From positions 1 to 6,327 of the forward strand of contig JAKOSQ010000301.1 of NCBI GenBank assembly GCA_029777215.1: 6,327 nt of DNA, in the 5' to 3' direction. Shown piece by piece: positions 1 to 6,048 of this stretch. Positions within the stretch are counted from its first letter, which is position 1. Each line of letters opens with the position of its first letter. The position numbers and the translations under genes are program-made. The stretch comes from Bacillota bacterium (GTDB lineage: Bacteria; Bacillota; Clostridia; Oscillospirales; Oscillospiraceae). The notes beneath the pieces were generated by a model, which did not search any database, was not told the origin of the DNA, and saw only the letters and a list, made by a program, of their open reading frames with translations.

Positions 1-88
1 CGGGCGAAGCCTCCGTTTTTTTGGCGCCGCAGGCGCAGAGCGTCAGAAGCACCGTCCCCGCGAGGACTGCACAAATTGCTTTTTTCAT
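1..88 (-). CDS. N-terminus of a putative lipoprotein (partial)
   Basis: Reading leftward from an ATG at 88-86 gives 29 codons before the window edge. The peptide starts MKKAICAV and shows a classic type II (lipoprotein) signal: positive Lys2-Lys3, a hydrophobic core at residues 4-17, and a lipobox L17-C18-A19-C20 followed by Gly and a polar, Lys-containing stretch. Cys20 would be lipidated by Lgt after export and cleaved by Lsp, anchoring the protein on the outer face of the membrane. An AAAGGA-type ribosome binding site lies just upstream (about 94-100, minus strand). The mature protein lies outside the window, so its function cannot be told; substrate-binding lipoproteins of ABC transporters commonly begin this way. 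It is divergent from the lipid kinase gene. Confidence 0.82.
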   Translation of the reverse strand, partial: MKKAICAVLAGTVLLTLCACGAKKTEASP

Positions 89-230
89 CGTTTTTTCCTT
101 TCCGCCGCAGCGTGTGCGGCAGTTCGTTTTTTTGCTGCCGTCTCGAGGCGGCTTCTTTGCGGATGGTTTTTGACGGCGGGGGAGAAAAAAAGTTGGTCTT
201 TTTTGCGCCGGAAGCGCCGGGTTCAAAAAT

Positions 231-263
231 TCTTTACAATTTAGTCGCCAACGGATGTAAAGA
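231..263. promoter_or_regulatory. 8-bp inverted repeat, candidate operator
   Basis: TCTTTACA at 231-238 and its exact reverse complement TGTAAAGA at 256-263 are separated by 17 bp. The centre-to-centre distance of 25 bp is somewhat over two helical turns. The right half overlaps the -35 position of the extended -10 promoter at 278-286, where a repressor or an activator could act. The same symmetry also places TTTACA (-35-like, 5 of 6) 17 bp from TGTAAA (weak -10) on each strand, so it could instead be a weak bidirectional promoter core. Confidence 0.45.
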
Positions 264-286
264 TTATGTTATTTTTGTGTTATATT
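258..286 (+). promoter_or_regulatory. Extended -10 promoter for the lipid kinase gene
   Basis: TATATT at 281-286 matches the -10 consensus in five of six positions and is preceded by TG at 278-279, giving the extended form TGnTATATT. The hexamer 17 bp upstream (258-263, TAAAGA) is a poor -35, which fits an extended -10 promoter. Transcription would start near 293, giving a leader of about 65 nt. Confidence 0.5.
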
Positions 287-357
287 TAAGGTCCCGCAGA
301 TAAACTCGGTTTCATAACAAACGGCGGCCCGTCCGCCGAAGCTTGGAGGGATACGGC

Positions 358-1254
358 ATGAACAAAAGGCTCATGCTCATATTGAACCCCGCCGCCGGCG
401 GCGGCAAGGGCATCGGTTCCATCGGTTCCGCCATGGAGGTCCTCTATCGCGGCGGCTATCTGCCGACCGTTTACTATACGACCGCGCCCGGCGAGGGCAC
501 GCAGCTTGTGCTCGACCACGCGCAGGAATACGACGTTGTCGCCTGCTCCGGCGGCGACGGCACGCTCAGCGAGATCGTCTCCGGACTCTCGCAGCTCCGC
601 GACCCGCCTCCGCTCGGTTATCTGCCGCAGGGCACATCGAACGACGTGGCCTCCTCGCTCGGCATCCCCAACACGCCGGTCGCCGCGGCGAAGCACATGG
701 TTTGCGGCAAGCCGACGCCGCTCGACATCGGCCGCTTCAACGAAACGGACTGCTTCACCTACATCGCCGCCTTTGGCGCGTTCACCGAGGTCAGCTACGA
801 GACTCCGCGCGAGCAAAAGCAGTCGCTCGGCCACTTCGCCTATGTGCTGCAGGGCCTGTCGAAGCTGCCGAAGATATCCTCCTACCACACGACGGTGGAG
901 CTCGACGACGGCCGCACGATCATCGACGACCTCGTTTTCGGCAGCGTTTCGAACACGCGCACGGTCGGCGGCATGGTCCGTCTCAAGGACGACCTTGTCG
1001 ACCTCAACGACGGCCAGTTCGAGGTTATGCTCGTCCGCGATCCGGGTCCGGGCAATGTCATCGAGCTCAACAAAATCACGACGGCGATCCTGCAGGGGAC
1101 CTTTGCGAGCCCCTATATCCGTCTGCTCCACAGCAGCCGTGCGAAGTTCACCTTTGGCGAGCCCGTCAAGTGGACGCGCGACGGCGAGGCCGGCGGCGCG
1201 CACCGGACCGTCACCCTCGAAAACCAGCACTCCGCTTACAGCATCCTGCTGTAG
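358..1254 (+). CDS. Diacylglycerol kinase family lipid kinase (DgkB/YegS/BmrU type)
   Basis: This 298-residue protein has the usual length of the family. It is predicted to transfer phosphate from ATP to diacylglycerol or a related lipid at the cytoplasmic face of the membrane, giving phosphatidic acid that returns to phospholipid synthesis. Visible motifs are an N-terminal LILNPAAGGGKG at residues 7-18, the nucleotide-binding GGDGT at 65-69, GTSNDVASSLGIP at 92-104 (family GTxNDxA), and a C-terminal DGE at 275-277, where the family places its catalytic-base glutamate. The common GGDGTxNE is here GGDGTLSE. There is no membrane segment, as expected for soluble DgkB-like enzymes. The ATG at 358 is chosen because GGAGGG at 345-350 sits 7 nt upstream; an in-frame TTG at 343 would overlap that site. 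The gene is monocistronic and convergent with the histidine kinase. The exact lipid substrate (DAG, sphingoid base or another) cannot be read from sequence. Confidence 0.9.
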   Translation: MNKRLMLILNPAAGGGKGIGSIGSAMEVLYRGGYLPTVYYTTAPGEGTQLVLDHAQEYDVVACSGGDGTLSEIVSGLSQLRDPPPLGYLPQGTSNDVASSLGIPNTPVAAAKHMVCGKPTPLDIGRFNETDCFTYIAAFGAFTEVSYETPREQKQSLGHFAYVLQGLSKLPKISSYHTTVELDDGRTIIDDLVFGSVSNTRTVGGMVRLKDDLVDLNDGQFEVMLVRDPGPGNVIELNKITTAILQGTFASPYIRLLHSSRAKFTFGEPVKWTRDGEAGGAHRTVTLENQHSAYSILL

Positions 1255-1265
1255 GGCACTAAAAT

Positions 1266-1310
1266 AAAAAGGGATGCCGCAAAACCGATCGTTTTGCGGC
1301 GTCCCTTTTT
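1266..1310. terminator. Bidirectional rho-independent terminator
   Basis: The arms 1266-1285 and 1291-1310 pair over 20 bp with one T-G wobble around a 5-nt loop (CGATC). The stem is A-tracted on the left and T-tracted on the right, so it reads as an intrinsic terminator on both strands. It starts 11 bp after the lipid kinase stop codon and ends 10 bp beyond the histidine kinase stop codon, so it serves both convergent genes. Confidence 0.93.
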
Positions 1311-1320
1311 GCGTTTTCGC

Positions 1321-4300
1321 TCAGAGCAGGTCCTGCTCGCAGATCATGCGGTAGAGCGTGGCATACATGAGCTGCGGCTCGATCGGCTTGGAGAGGTGCG
1401 CGTTCATGCCGACGGCCTTGCTCTTTTCAACGTCCTCGTCGAAGGCGTTGGCCGTCATCGCGACGATGGGGATGGTTTTCGCGTCCTCCTTGCTCCAGTG
1501 GCGGATGTTGGTCGTGGCCTGCAGACCGTCCATGAGCGGCATGCGGATATCCATGAGGATCGCGTCGTAGTAGTGCGCGGGGTGCTGCGTGTACAGTTCG
1601 AGCGCGCGCAGGCCGTTTTCAGCGATCTCCACCTCGAAGTTCTTGCTCTCGAGGAGCGTCTTTGCGATCTCGGCGTTGATCTGGTTGTCCTCCGCGACGA
1701 GCAGACGCCGGCCGGTGAAGTCGAATTCGATCTCCTGCGGACGCGCGCTCTCCGTTTCGCCCATCGCCCGCTGGAAGGCGGAGATCAGCGTCGTTTTGAG
1801 CAGCGGCTTCGACACAAGCATGTTCGCGCCGGCGGCCTTGGCCTCGGCCTCGATGGACTCCCAGTCGTAGGCCGTTATAACGATGATCGTGACGTCCGGC
1901 CCGACGAGGCGGCGGATCTGGCGCGTTGTTTCGATGCCGCCCATGTCCGGCATCTTCCAGTCGACCAGAATGAAATCGTAGAAGAAGGAGCGGCGCGAGT
2001 TCTGCGCGACCTTGTCGACGGCCTCGCGGCCGGAGGTGACCCACTCGCCGACCATGCCAATGTCGCGGAGGATGTTGCTCGTCTGCTCGCAGACCACGAG
2101 GTCGTCGTCAACGATGAGCGTGTGCATTTTTTCAAAGTGCAGCTCGGGCTTCGGCTGCAGAAGGATGCTCTCGTCGATCGTCAGCGGGACGTCGACAGTG
2201 AACTCGCTCCCGACGCCCTCGATGCTGCGGACACGGATGGAACCGCCCATGAGGCCGACGAGGTTTTTGGTGATCGCGAGGCCGAGCCCCGTGCCGCCGA
2301 AGGTCGAGGTGGTCGAGGTGTCAGCCTGCTCGAAGGGCTCGAAGATGTGCGGGAGGAACTCCTCATGGATGCCGATGCCCGTGTCGTTGGCTGTGAAGCG
2401 GACGACGGAGCGCGTTCCCGCCGCGGAGACCGGGTGGATGTCGAGCGAGACCTTGCCCTTGTTTGTAAACTTGACGGCGTTGCCGAGAATGTTGATGAGC
2501 ACCTGCTGGAGCTTCATCGCGTCGCCGATATAGGCCTCCGCGACCTCGCTCGAAACGGTGCATTCGTAGTCGAGGTTTTTGACGTGGGCCTGGTTGTAGA
2601 TCATGGTGTTGATGTTGTTGATGAAGTCGCGGAAGAGGAACTTTTCGTTTTTCAGCAGCATCTTGCCGCTCTCAATGCGGGACATGTCGAGGATGTCGTT
2701 GATGAGGGACAGGAGGTAGCGCGCGGAAATGCCGATCTTGGAGATGCAGTCGGCGGCCTTGTCCGGGTTCCCGAGGGACTGCGCGGCGATTGTGTCCATG
2801 CCGATGATGGCGTTGAGCGGCGTGCGGATCTCGTGGGACATGCGCGAGAGGAAATTTGACTTCGCGGCGCTGGCCTGTTCGGCTGCGAGCAGAGCGGAGG
2901 CCATTTTTTCGCGGTTTTCGCGCTCGTGCTCGAAAATTTCCGTCACGTCCGTGAGAAGACACACGAGAATGTCGCGGTTTTCGTCGAGATAGAACGCGTC
3001 GGATTTCATCTGCCTCTTTGGCAGCAGCGGGAAGCGGTCGGCGCTGTCGCCGCGGGTAAAGTAGAAGGTGCTCACGTCCGTGTGCTCAAGCGCAGCGCAC
3101 AGCGCGTCGAGGGAGAGCGTCCTGCGCAGGGCGTCGGGGTCCTCGGCCTGCGCGGCGGCAGCCTCGATCGCCTGGTCATAGGGGACGCTGCGGAAAGCGC
3201 CGGCGGCGGCGCCGCTCGTTTCGCGCAGGAAGAGCTGACCGGTCTGGAGGTCGCAGTAGGCGACCGTCTCGTAGTTGAGCCCGATGAGTCTGGCGGAGAG
3301 CTTTTCGGCGATGACCTGGGCGTCGATGTCCCGCGTATAGAAGAAGGCGTAGAGATCGCCGCTGTAGGGGTCCGGCAGAACCTCGGACCGGCTCGAGACC
3401 CAGCGCACGCTCTCGCCGACGCGGCGGCGGTAGCGGAGCTCGGCGTGGTAGCGGCCCTCGGAGGCGGCGCGCAGCACGGAATCGTCGCAGCACGAGAGGA
3501 TGAAGCGCTCCCGGTCGCAGCTGTCGGGGATGCGCGCGGCGGCGCGCAGAAGGACTTCGAGCGTGGCGGGATTGGACGCGGCGAGCGCCGGGCACAGGCG
3601 CAGCGCGGTTTCCCGCAGAGCCTTGTCGACCTCGCCTGAGAGCATGGCGGTGTCGCGGGTCTGGATGTCGGGGTCGTTCTTTTTCGTGAGATTGAAGCTG
3701 AAGGCCTCAAAGATGCCGCCCTCGAGGGCCTTGAGGCGGACACGCTCGCGGCGCAGCCGCTCTTCGGCGTTGTGCTTGTCGGTCACGTTGATGGAATAGC
3801 CCTGCGCGCGGACCGTTCTGCCCGCGGCGTTGCGGATCGCGCAGATGCGCATGCGCTCCCAATCATAGTTGCCGTGATAGGCCAGGCGGACCGTGCACTC
3901 GGCCTCGTCCTCGCCCCGGTCGATCTGTGCGAGCATCCCGCGGTAGGCCATACAGTCCTCTGGCGAGGCCTGCGCGAAGGCGAGAAAGTCGTCCGGGTAA
4001 TGGTTCCAGATGAGCGGAAGCTCGGAGAGCCGATTGTTGACGGCGTAGATCTGGCAGCGGCCCTCGCCGGGGAAGTAGGTGAAAAACTGGATGTCGGAGT
4101 TTGAAACGGCCTCGCGCAGCGCGGCCTGACTGTCCGCGAGCTTTTCCTCGGCGCGCATGAGCTTGTCGGTGTCGGTGCAGGAGGCGTAGTAGTAGCGCTG
4201 GCCGCCGGCTTCATAGGCGAAGCAAAACTGCGCGTTGAGCCAGCAGACCCCGCCGTCCTCGCCGCGAACGCGGTAATTCACGCTGCCCTGGCCACCCGCC

Positions 4301-4563
4301 TCGCGCTCGATGCGCAGGCACTCGTCGAGGACGCGCGGGCGGTCCTCCGCGAAAATGCAGTCCGTCACGCGCGCGCCGCAAAGTCTACGCGCGTCGTCGT
4401 CGCTCAGCCGGTGGGCGCGGGTCCAGCCGTCGTTCGCGAAGTCGAGATAAAATTCGCCCTCCGCGAGGTGCAGAACGCCGAGACCGCCGGGCATCTTGCG
4501 GATGAGCTCGCGGAAGGCGTCCGTCAAGAGGGCGTTTTCTTTGCTTCGGTCGCTTGTGTCCAT
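1321..4563 (-). CDS. Hybrid sensor histidine kinase: PAS modules, HisKA, HATPase, two receivers
   Basis: This 1080-residue protein has no signal peptide or membrane segment, so it should sense a cytoplasmic cue. Residues about 15-140 and 150-265 look like PAS/PAC modules (the second ends INVTDKHNAEERL). Residues about 284-415 and 425-545 look like two more divergent PAS-type modules, followed by a helical linker. HisKA carries the H-box SHEIRTPLN with phospho-acceptor His577. The HATPase shows the N-box with Asn695, the G1 box DTGIGI from Asp727, and the G2 box GGTGLGL at 756-762. Receiver 1 has acidic residues 819-821, phospho-acceptor Asp868 and Lys919. Receiver 2 has Glu958-Asp959, Asp1005 and Lys1059. 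All catalytic residues are present. No HPt or DNA-binding output domain follows; the protein stops soon after receiver 2. The ATG at 4563 has an AGGAAGG ribosome binding site 8 nt upstream. No partner regulator is in the window, so signal and output are unknown. Confidence 0.93.
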   Translation of the reverse strand: MDTSDRSKENALLTDAFRELIRKMPGGLGVLHLAEGEFYLDFANDGWTRAHRLSDDDARRLCGARVTDCIFAEDRPRVLDECLRIEREAGGQGSVNYRVRGEDGGVCWLNAQFCFAYEAGGQRYYYASCTDTDKLMRAEEKLADSQAALREAVSNSDIQFFTYFPGEGRCQIYAVNNRLSELPLIWNHYPDDFLAFAQASPEDCMAYRGMLAQIDRGEDEAECTVRLAYHGNYDWERMRICAIRNAAGRTVRAQGYSINVTDKHNAEERLRRERVRLKALEGGIFEAFSFNLTKKNDPDIQTRDTAMLSGEVDKALRETALRLCPALAASNPATLEVLLRAAARIPDSCDRERFILSCCDDSVLRAASEGRYHAELRYRRRVGESVRWVSSRSEVLPDPYSGDLYAFFYTRDIDAQVIAEKLSARLIGLNYETVAYCDLQTGQLFLRETSGAAAGAFRSVPYDQAIEAAAAQAEDPDALRRTLSLDALCAALEHTDVSTFYFTRGDSADRFPLLPKRQMKSDAFYLDENRDILVCLLTDVTEIFEHERENREKMASALLAAEQASAAKSNFLSRMSHEIRTPLNAIIGMDTIAAQSLGNPDKAADCISKIGISARYLLSLINDILDMSRIESGKMLLKNEKFLFRDFINNINTMIYNQAHVKNLDYECTVSSEVAEAYIGDAMKLQQVLINILGNAVKFTNKGKVSLDIHPVSAAGTRSVVRFTANDTGIGIHEEFLPHIFEPFEQADTSTTSTFGGTGLGLAITKNLVGLMGGSIRVRSIEGVGSEFTVDVPLTIDESILLQPKPELHFEKMHTLIVDDDLVVCEQTSNILRDIGMVGEWVTSGREAVDKVAQNSRRSFFYDFILVDWKMPDMGGIETTRQIRRLVGPDVTIIVITAYDWESIEAEAKAAGANMLVSKPLLKTTLISAFQRAMGETESARPQEIEFDFTGRRLLVAEDNQINAEIAKTLLESKNFEVEIAENGLRALELYTQHPAHYYDAILMDIRMPLMDGLQATTNIRHWSKEDAKTIPIVAMTANAFDEDVEKSKAVGMNAHLSKPIEPQLMYATLYRMICEQDLL

Positions 4564-4649
4564 AGCGTTTTCCTTCCTGTGCGCTTACCGGCTGCACCCG
4601 GCAAGGGCGCGCAATCGTCTGATAGAGCTGCAGGGGTTCGATGGACCTG

Positions 4650-4755
4650 GCGACATGCCCGTTCATGTCGCAGCGGAGGCATTTTTGCACGTTGCCGCCG
4701 GCGGGCCGGCAAAGAATTTGCGGCTGCGGCCCGGCAAAACGTGCCAAAACGGCAC
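4650..4755 (-). promoter_or_regulatory. Structured 5' leader of the histidine kinase mRNA (candidate)
   Basis: Three inverted repeats are seen. Arms GTGCC/GGCAC (4741-4745 and 4751-4755) form a short hairpin with a 5-nt loop at the 5' end of the transcript. GCACGTT/AACGTGC (4687-4693 and 4738-4744) close a larger stem that can be extended inward by GCCG/CGGC past a 2-nt bulge, or by the 7-bp pair 4702-4708/4727-4733. An 8-bp perfect hairpin has arms 4650-4657 and 4664-4671. The first two share bases 4741-4744, so they cannot form together, a layout typical of switching leaders. It matches no riboswitch class I can recognise, and GC-rich DNA gives chance stems. Confidence 0.3.
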
Positions 4756-4773
4756 ATATAAAAATCCAAACTA

Positions 4774-4802
4774 ATAATACTGCCGCCGCTCCGTAATTTC
4801 AA
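4774..4802 (-). promoter_or_regulatory. Sigma-A-type promoter for the histidine kinase gene
   Basis: On the minus strand, TTGAAA (4802-4797) and TATTAT (4779-4774) are separated by exactly 17 bp; each hexamer matches consensus in five of six positions. Transcription would begin near G4767, leaving a leader of about 204 nt before the ATG at 4563. Confidence 0.65.
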
Positions 4803-4884
4803 TGCAAATCGACAAAGAAAACGCCGCGCGGACCTGATCTTTTCCACCTCAGACGCGAAAAAAGGAAAAAGCCGCGGCAGCCAC

Positions 4885-4913
4885 TTGCCCGGCGCGGCGG
4901 AAGGGCTTATACT
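4885..4913 (+). promoter_or_regulatory. Sigma-A-type promoter for the patatin-like gene
   Basis: TTGCCC at 4885-4890 (four of six) and TATACT at 4908-4913 (five of six) are spaced by 17 bp. Transcription would start near 4920, about 25 nt before the TTG start codon, just enough for the GGAGG ribosome binding site. Confidence 0.6.
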
Positions 4914-4945
4914 GGGGAGAACAAAACGCGGCGGAGGCGACAGAT

Positions 4946-5788
4946 TTGAAAACGGGCATTGTGGACGCGGGCGGCGGCCTGCGCGGGATTTACGGAGCGG
5001 GCATCTATGACCGCTGTCTCGCCGATGGCGTCGCCTTCGACGCCTGCTTCGGCGTGTCGGCGGGGGCGGGCAACATCGCCTGCTTCCTCGCGGGACAGCA
5101 GGGACGGGACGTCGCGTTTTACGCGGACTATCCCTTCCGGCGGCAGTACATGAGCCTCTGGAACCTGCTGACGAAGCACGCCTACCTCGACCTCGACTAT
5201 CTCTACAAGACGCTCAGCCGCGCGGGCGGCGAAAATCCGCTCGACTACGCCGCCATCCGCGCGAACCCCGCGGAGATGACCGTCGTCGCGACGAACGCGC
5301 TCGACGGCAGCGCCCGCTATTTCACGAAGGACGATCTCGCGCAGGACTGCTACGATGTGCTGTGCGCCTCGTCGAGCGTGCCGGTCGCCTGCCGGCCCTA
5401 TCCTGTGGCCGGCATCCCGTATTACGACGGCATGCTCAGCGACCCCGTCCCGGTCGAAAAGGCCCTCGAGGCCGGCTGCGGGCGGATCGTCCTCGTTCTC
5501 ACGCGGCCGAAGACCGAGCTTGCCGACGACCAGACCGACCGCGTCGGCGCGCGGCGCGTCCGCCGCCGCTATCCCGCCGCCGCGCAGGCCATGCGCGCGC
5601 GGGCGGCGCGCTACAACGCGGGCGTCACCCGCTCGCTGGAGCTCGAGCGGCAGGGGACGGTCCTCATCCTCTCGCCGGAGGGCTTTCCGCCGATGCGCCC
5701 GCTGCAAAAGGACCGCGCGGCGCTGCTGTCCCTCTACCGCCGCGGCTGGGAGGACGCCGCCGCGATCGCGGACTTCCTCGCAAAATAG
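4946..5788 (+). CDS. Patatin-like phospholipase family protein
   Basis: This 280-residue protein is a predicted Ser-Asp dyad lipid acyl hydrolase of the bacterial patatin (RssA/YjjU-like) type, acting on acyl esters, probably at the inner membrane face; there is no signal peptide. Seen motifs are the oxyanion-hole glycines DAGGGLRG at 7-14, the nucleophile elbow GVSAG with Ser38, and the dyad Asp161 in YYDGMLSDPVP. Family members usually have DGG or DGA, so DGM is a mild variant. ASSSVP before it and the strand VLVLTRP after it are also typical. The C-terminal third (RRYP, YN, LE and a KDRAALLSLYRRGWEDA helix) resembles the YjjU-type extension. The start is TTG at 4946, with GGAGG at 4933-4937 eight nt upstream; it places MKTG exactly where relatives begin, and no ATG fits. 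No clear terminator follows. The true lipid substrate is unknown. Confidence 0.88.
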   Translation: MKTGIVDAGGGLRGIYGAGIYDRCLADGVAFDACFGVSAGAGNIACFLAGQQGRDVAFYADYPFRRQYMSLWNLLTKHAYLDLDYLYKTLSRAGGENPLDYAAIRANPAEMTVVATNALDGSARYFTKDDLAQDCYDVLCASSSVPVACRPYPVAGIPYYDGMLSDPVPVEKALEAGCGRIVLVLTRPKTELADDQTDRVGARRVRRRYPAAAQAMRARAARYNAGVTRSLELERQGTVLILSPEGFPPMRPLQKDRAALLSLYRRGWEDAAAIADFLAK

Positions 5789-5801
5789 GCGCTGTCATGC
5801 G

Positions 5802-5940
5802 TTTTGTCTATGATAGTGTATCAACTACCGCGACTGGAATTTCCAGGACGCAAAGGCCAAGGCTGCGCTGCTCAACGAGCGGGGCATCCCCGTCTGGGTC
5901 ATGGAGCCGCCGCGTTGCGGCAAGCTCGCGGAGCTGCCCG
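5802..5940 (+). pseudogene. Remnant of an aldo/keto reductase gene
   Basis: Codons 5820-5939 read INYRDWNFQDAKAKAALLN and then ERGIPVWVMEPPRCGKLAEL. I recognise this as an internal segment of the COG1453-type aldo/keto reductases, whose relatives have a QxNYxDW strand and a VMEPxRGGKLA strand. The GG is here CG. Directly upstream in the same frame are TGA (5811-5813) and TAG (5814-5816), and the preceding codons (HAFCL) may be more of the same decayed gene. Downstream the frame loses family resemblance after about 5940. A full member has well over 300 residues, so only about 40 survive and both ends are lost. No ribosome binding site or start exists. Recognition is from memory of the family, without an alignment. 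Confidence 0.68.
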
Positions 5941-5987
5941 CGTCCGGGGCCGTCTGCCGCCGGGACGAAAAAAATACCGTGCACGGG

Positions 5988-6016
5988 TGGAAATCCGGGC
6001 GCGGTCGGTCTATAAT
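5988..6016 (+). promoter_or_regulatory. Promoter for the acetyltransferase gene
   Basis: A perfect -10 TATAAT at 6011-6016 lies 17 bp from TGGAAA at 5988-5993 (four of six to TTGACA). Transcription would start near 6023, giving a leader of about 26 nt. A 10-bp palindrome CCGTGCACGG (5977-5986) abuts the -35 element. Confidence 0.62.
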
Positions 6017-6048
6017 CGGAGAAAACCAGCGGAGAGGGAGCAAAAGAC

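Larger units (their letters stand above)
89..357. other. Divergent intergenic region
   Basis: This 269-bp gap separates the leftward lipoprotein gene from the rightward lipid kinase gene. Its right half (about 220-320) is distinctly AT-richer than the coding DNA and holds the promoter and the inverted repeat listed separately. Its left half, which would be the leader of the lipoprotein gene, holds small GC-rich hairpins, for example GCCGC/GCGGC around 103-119 and CGGCAG/CTGCCG around 116-144. I see no convincing gene here; a 75-codon open frame at 76-303 has no ribosome binding site and no protein-like composition. Confidence 0.6.
4564..4945. other. 382-bp divergent intergenic region with kinase leader
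   Basis: The region lies between the leftward histidine kinase and the rightward patatin-like gene. It holds one promoter per direction (listed separately). About 4564-4767 would be transcribed as the kinase leader and contains several inverted repeats. The stretch 4803-4884 between the two -35 elements shows no clear site. No convincing gene is present. One minus-strand frame, continuing into the kinase gene out of frame, has protein-like composition but no credible start. Confidence 0.6.

Noticed and set aside
343..357. Upstream TTG start for the lipid kinase at 343
   Set aside because: It overlaps the GGAGGG ribosome binding site at 345-350, which is ideally spaced for the ATG at 358.
286..1230. 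Minus-strand open frame of 314 codons opposite the lipid kinase
   Set aside because: Its translation is rich in Arg, Ala, Asp and Val with no recognisable motif, as expected antisense to a GC-rich gene; the plus strand has clear kinase motifs and a ribosome binding site.
1294..2859. Plus-strand open frame of 521 codons opposite the histidine kinase
   Set aside because: It would begin inside the terminator hairpin, lacks a ribosome binding site, and has low-complexity composition; the minus strand encodes the HATPase and receiver motifs.
4631..4650. GGTTCGAT with flanking CAGG/CCTG, resembling a tRNA T-arm
   Set aside because: Only four base pairs close it, the loop is too long, and no acceptor, D-arm or anticodon arm can be drawn around it.
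4385..4747. Minus-strand frame upstream of and overlapping the kinase start, including a Cys-containing stretch (CLRCDMNGHVARSIEP)
   Set aside because: Part of it looks protein-like, but the only starts are TTG or GTG without a ribosome binding site, and the frame then runs out of frame into the kinase gene where it becomes Arg-rich shadow. It lies in the structured leader, which explains the base pattern as well.
4907..5707. Minus-strand open frame of 266 codons opposite the patatin-like gene
   Set aside because: No motifs, Arg/Ala-rich shadow composition, and it crosses the promoter and start of the patatin-like gene.
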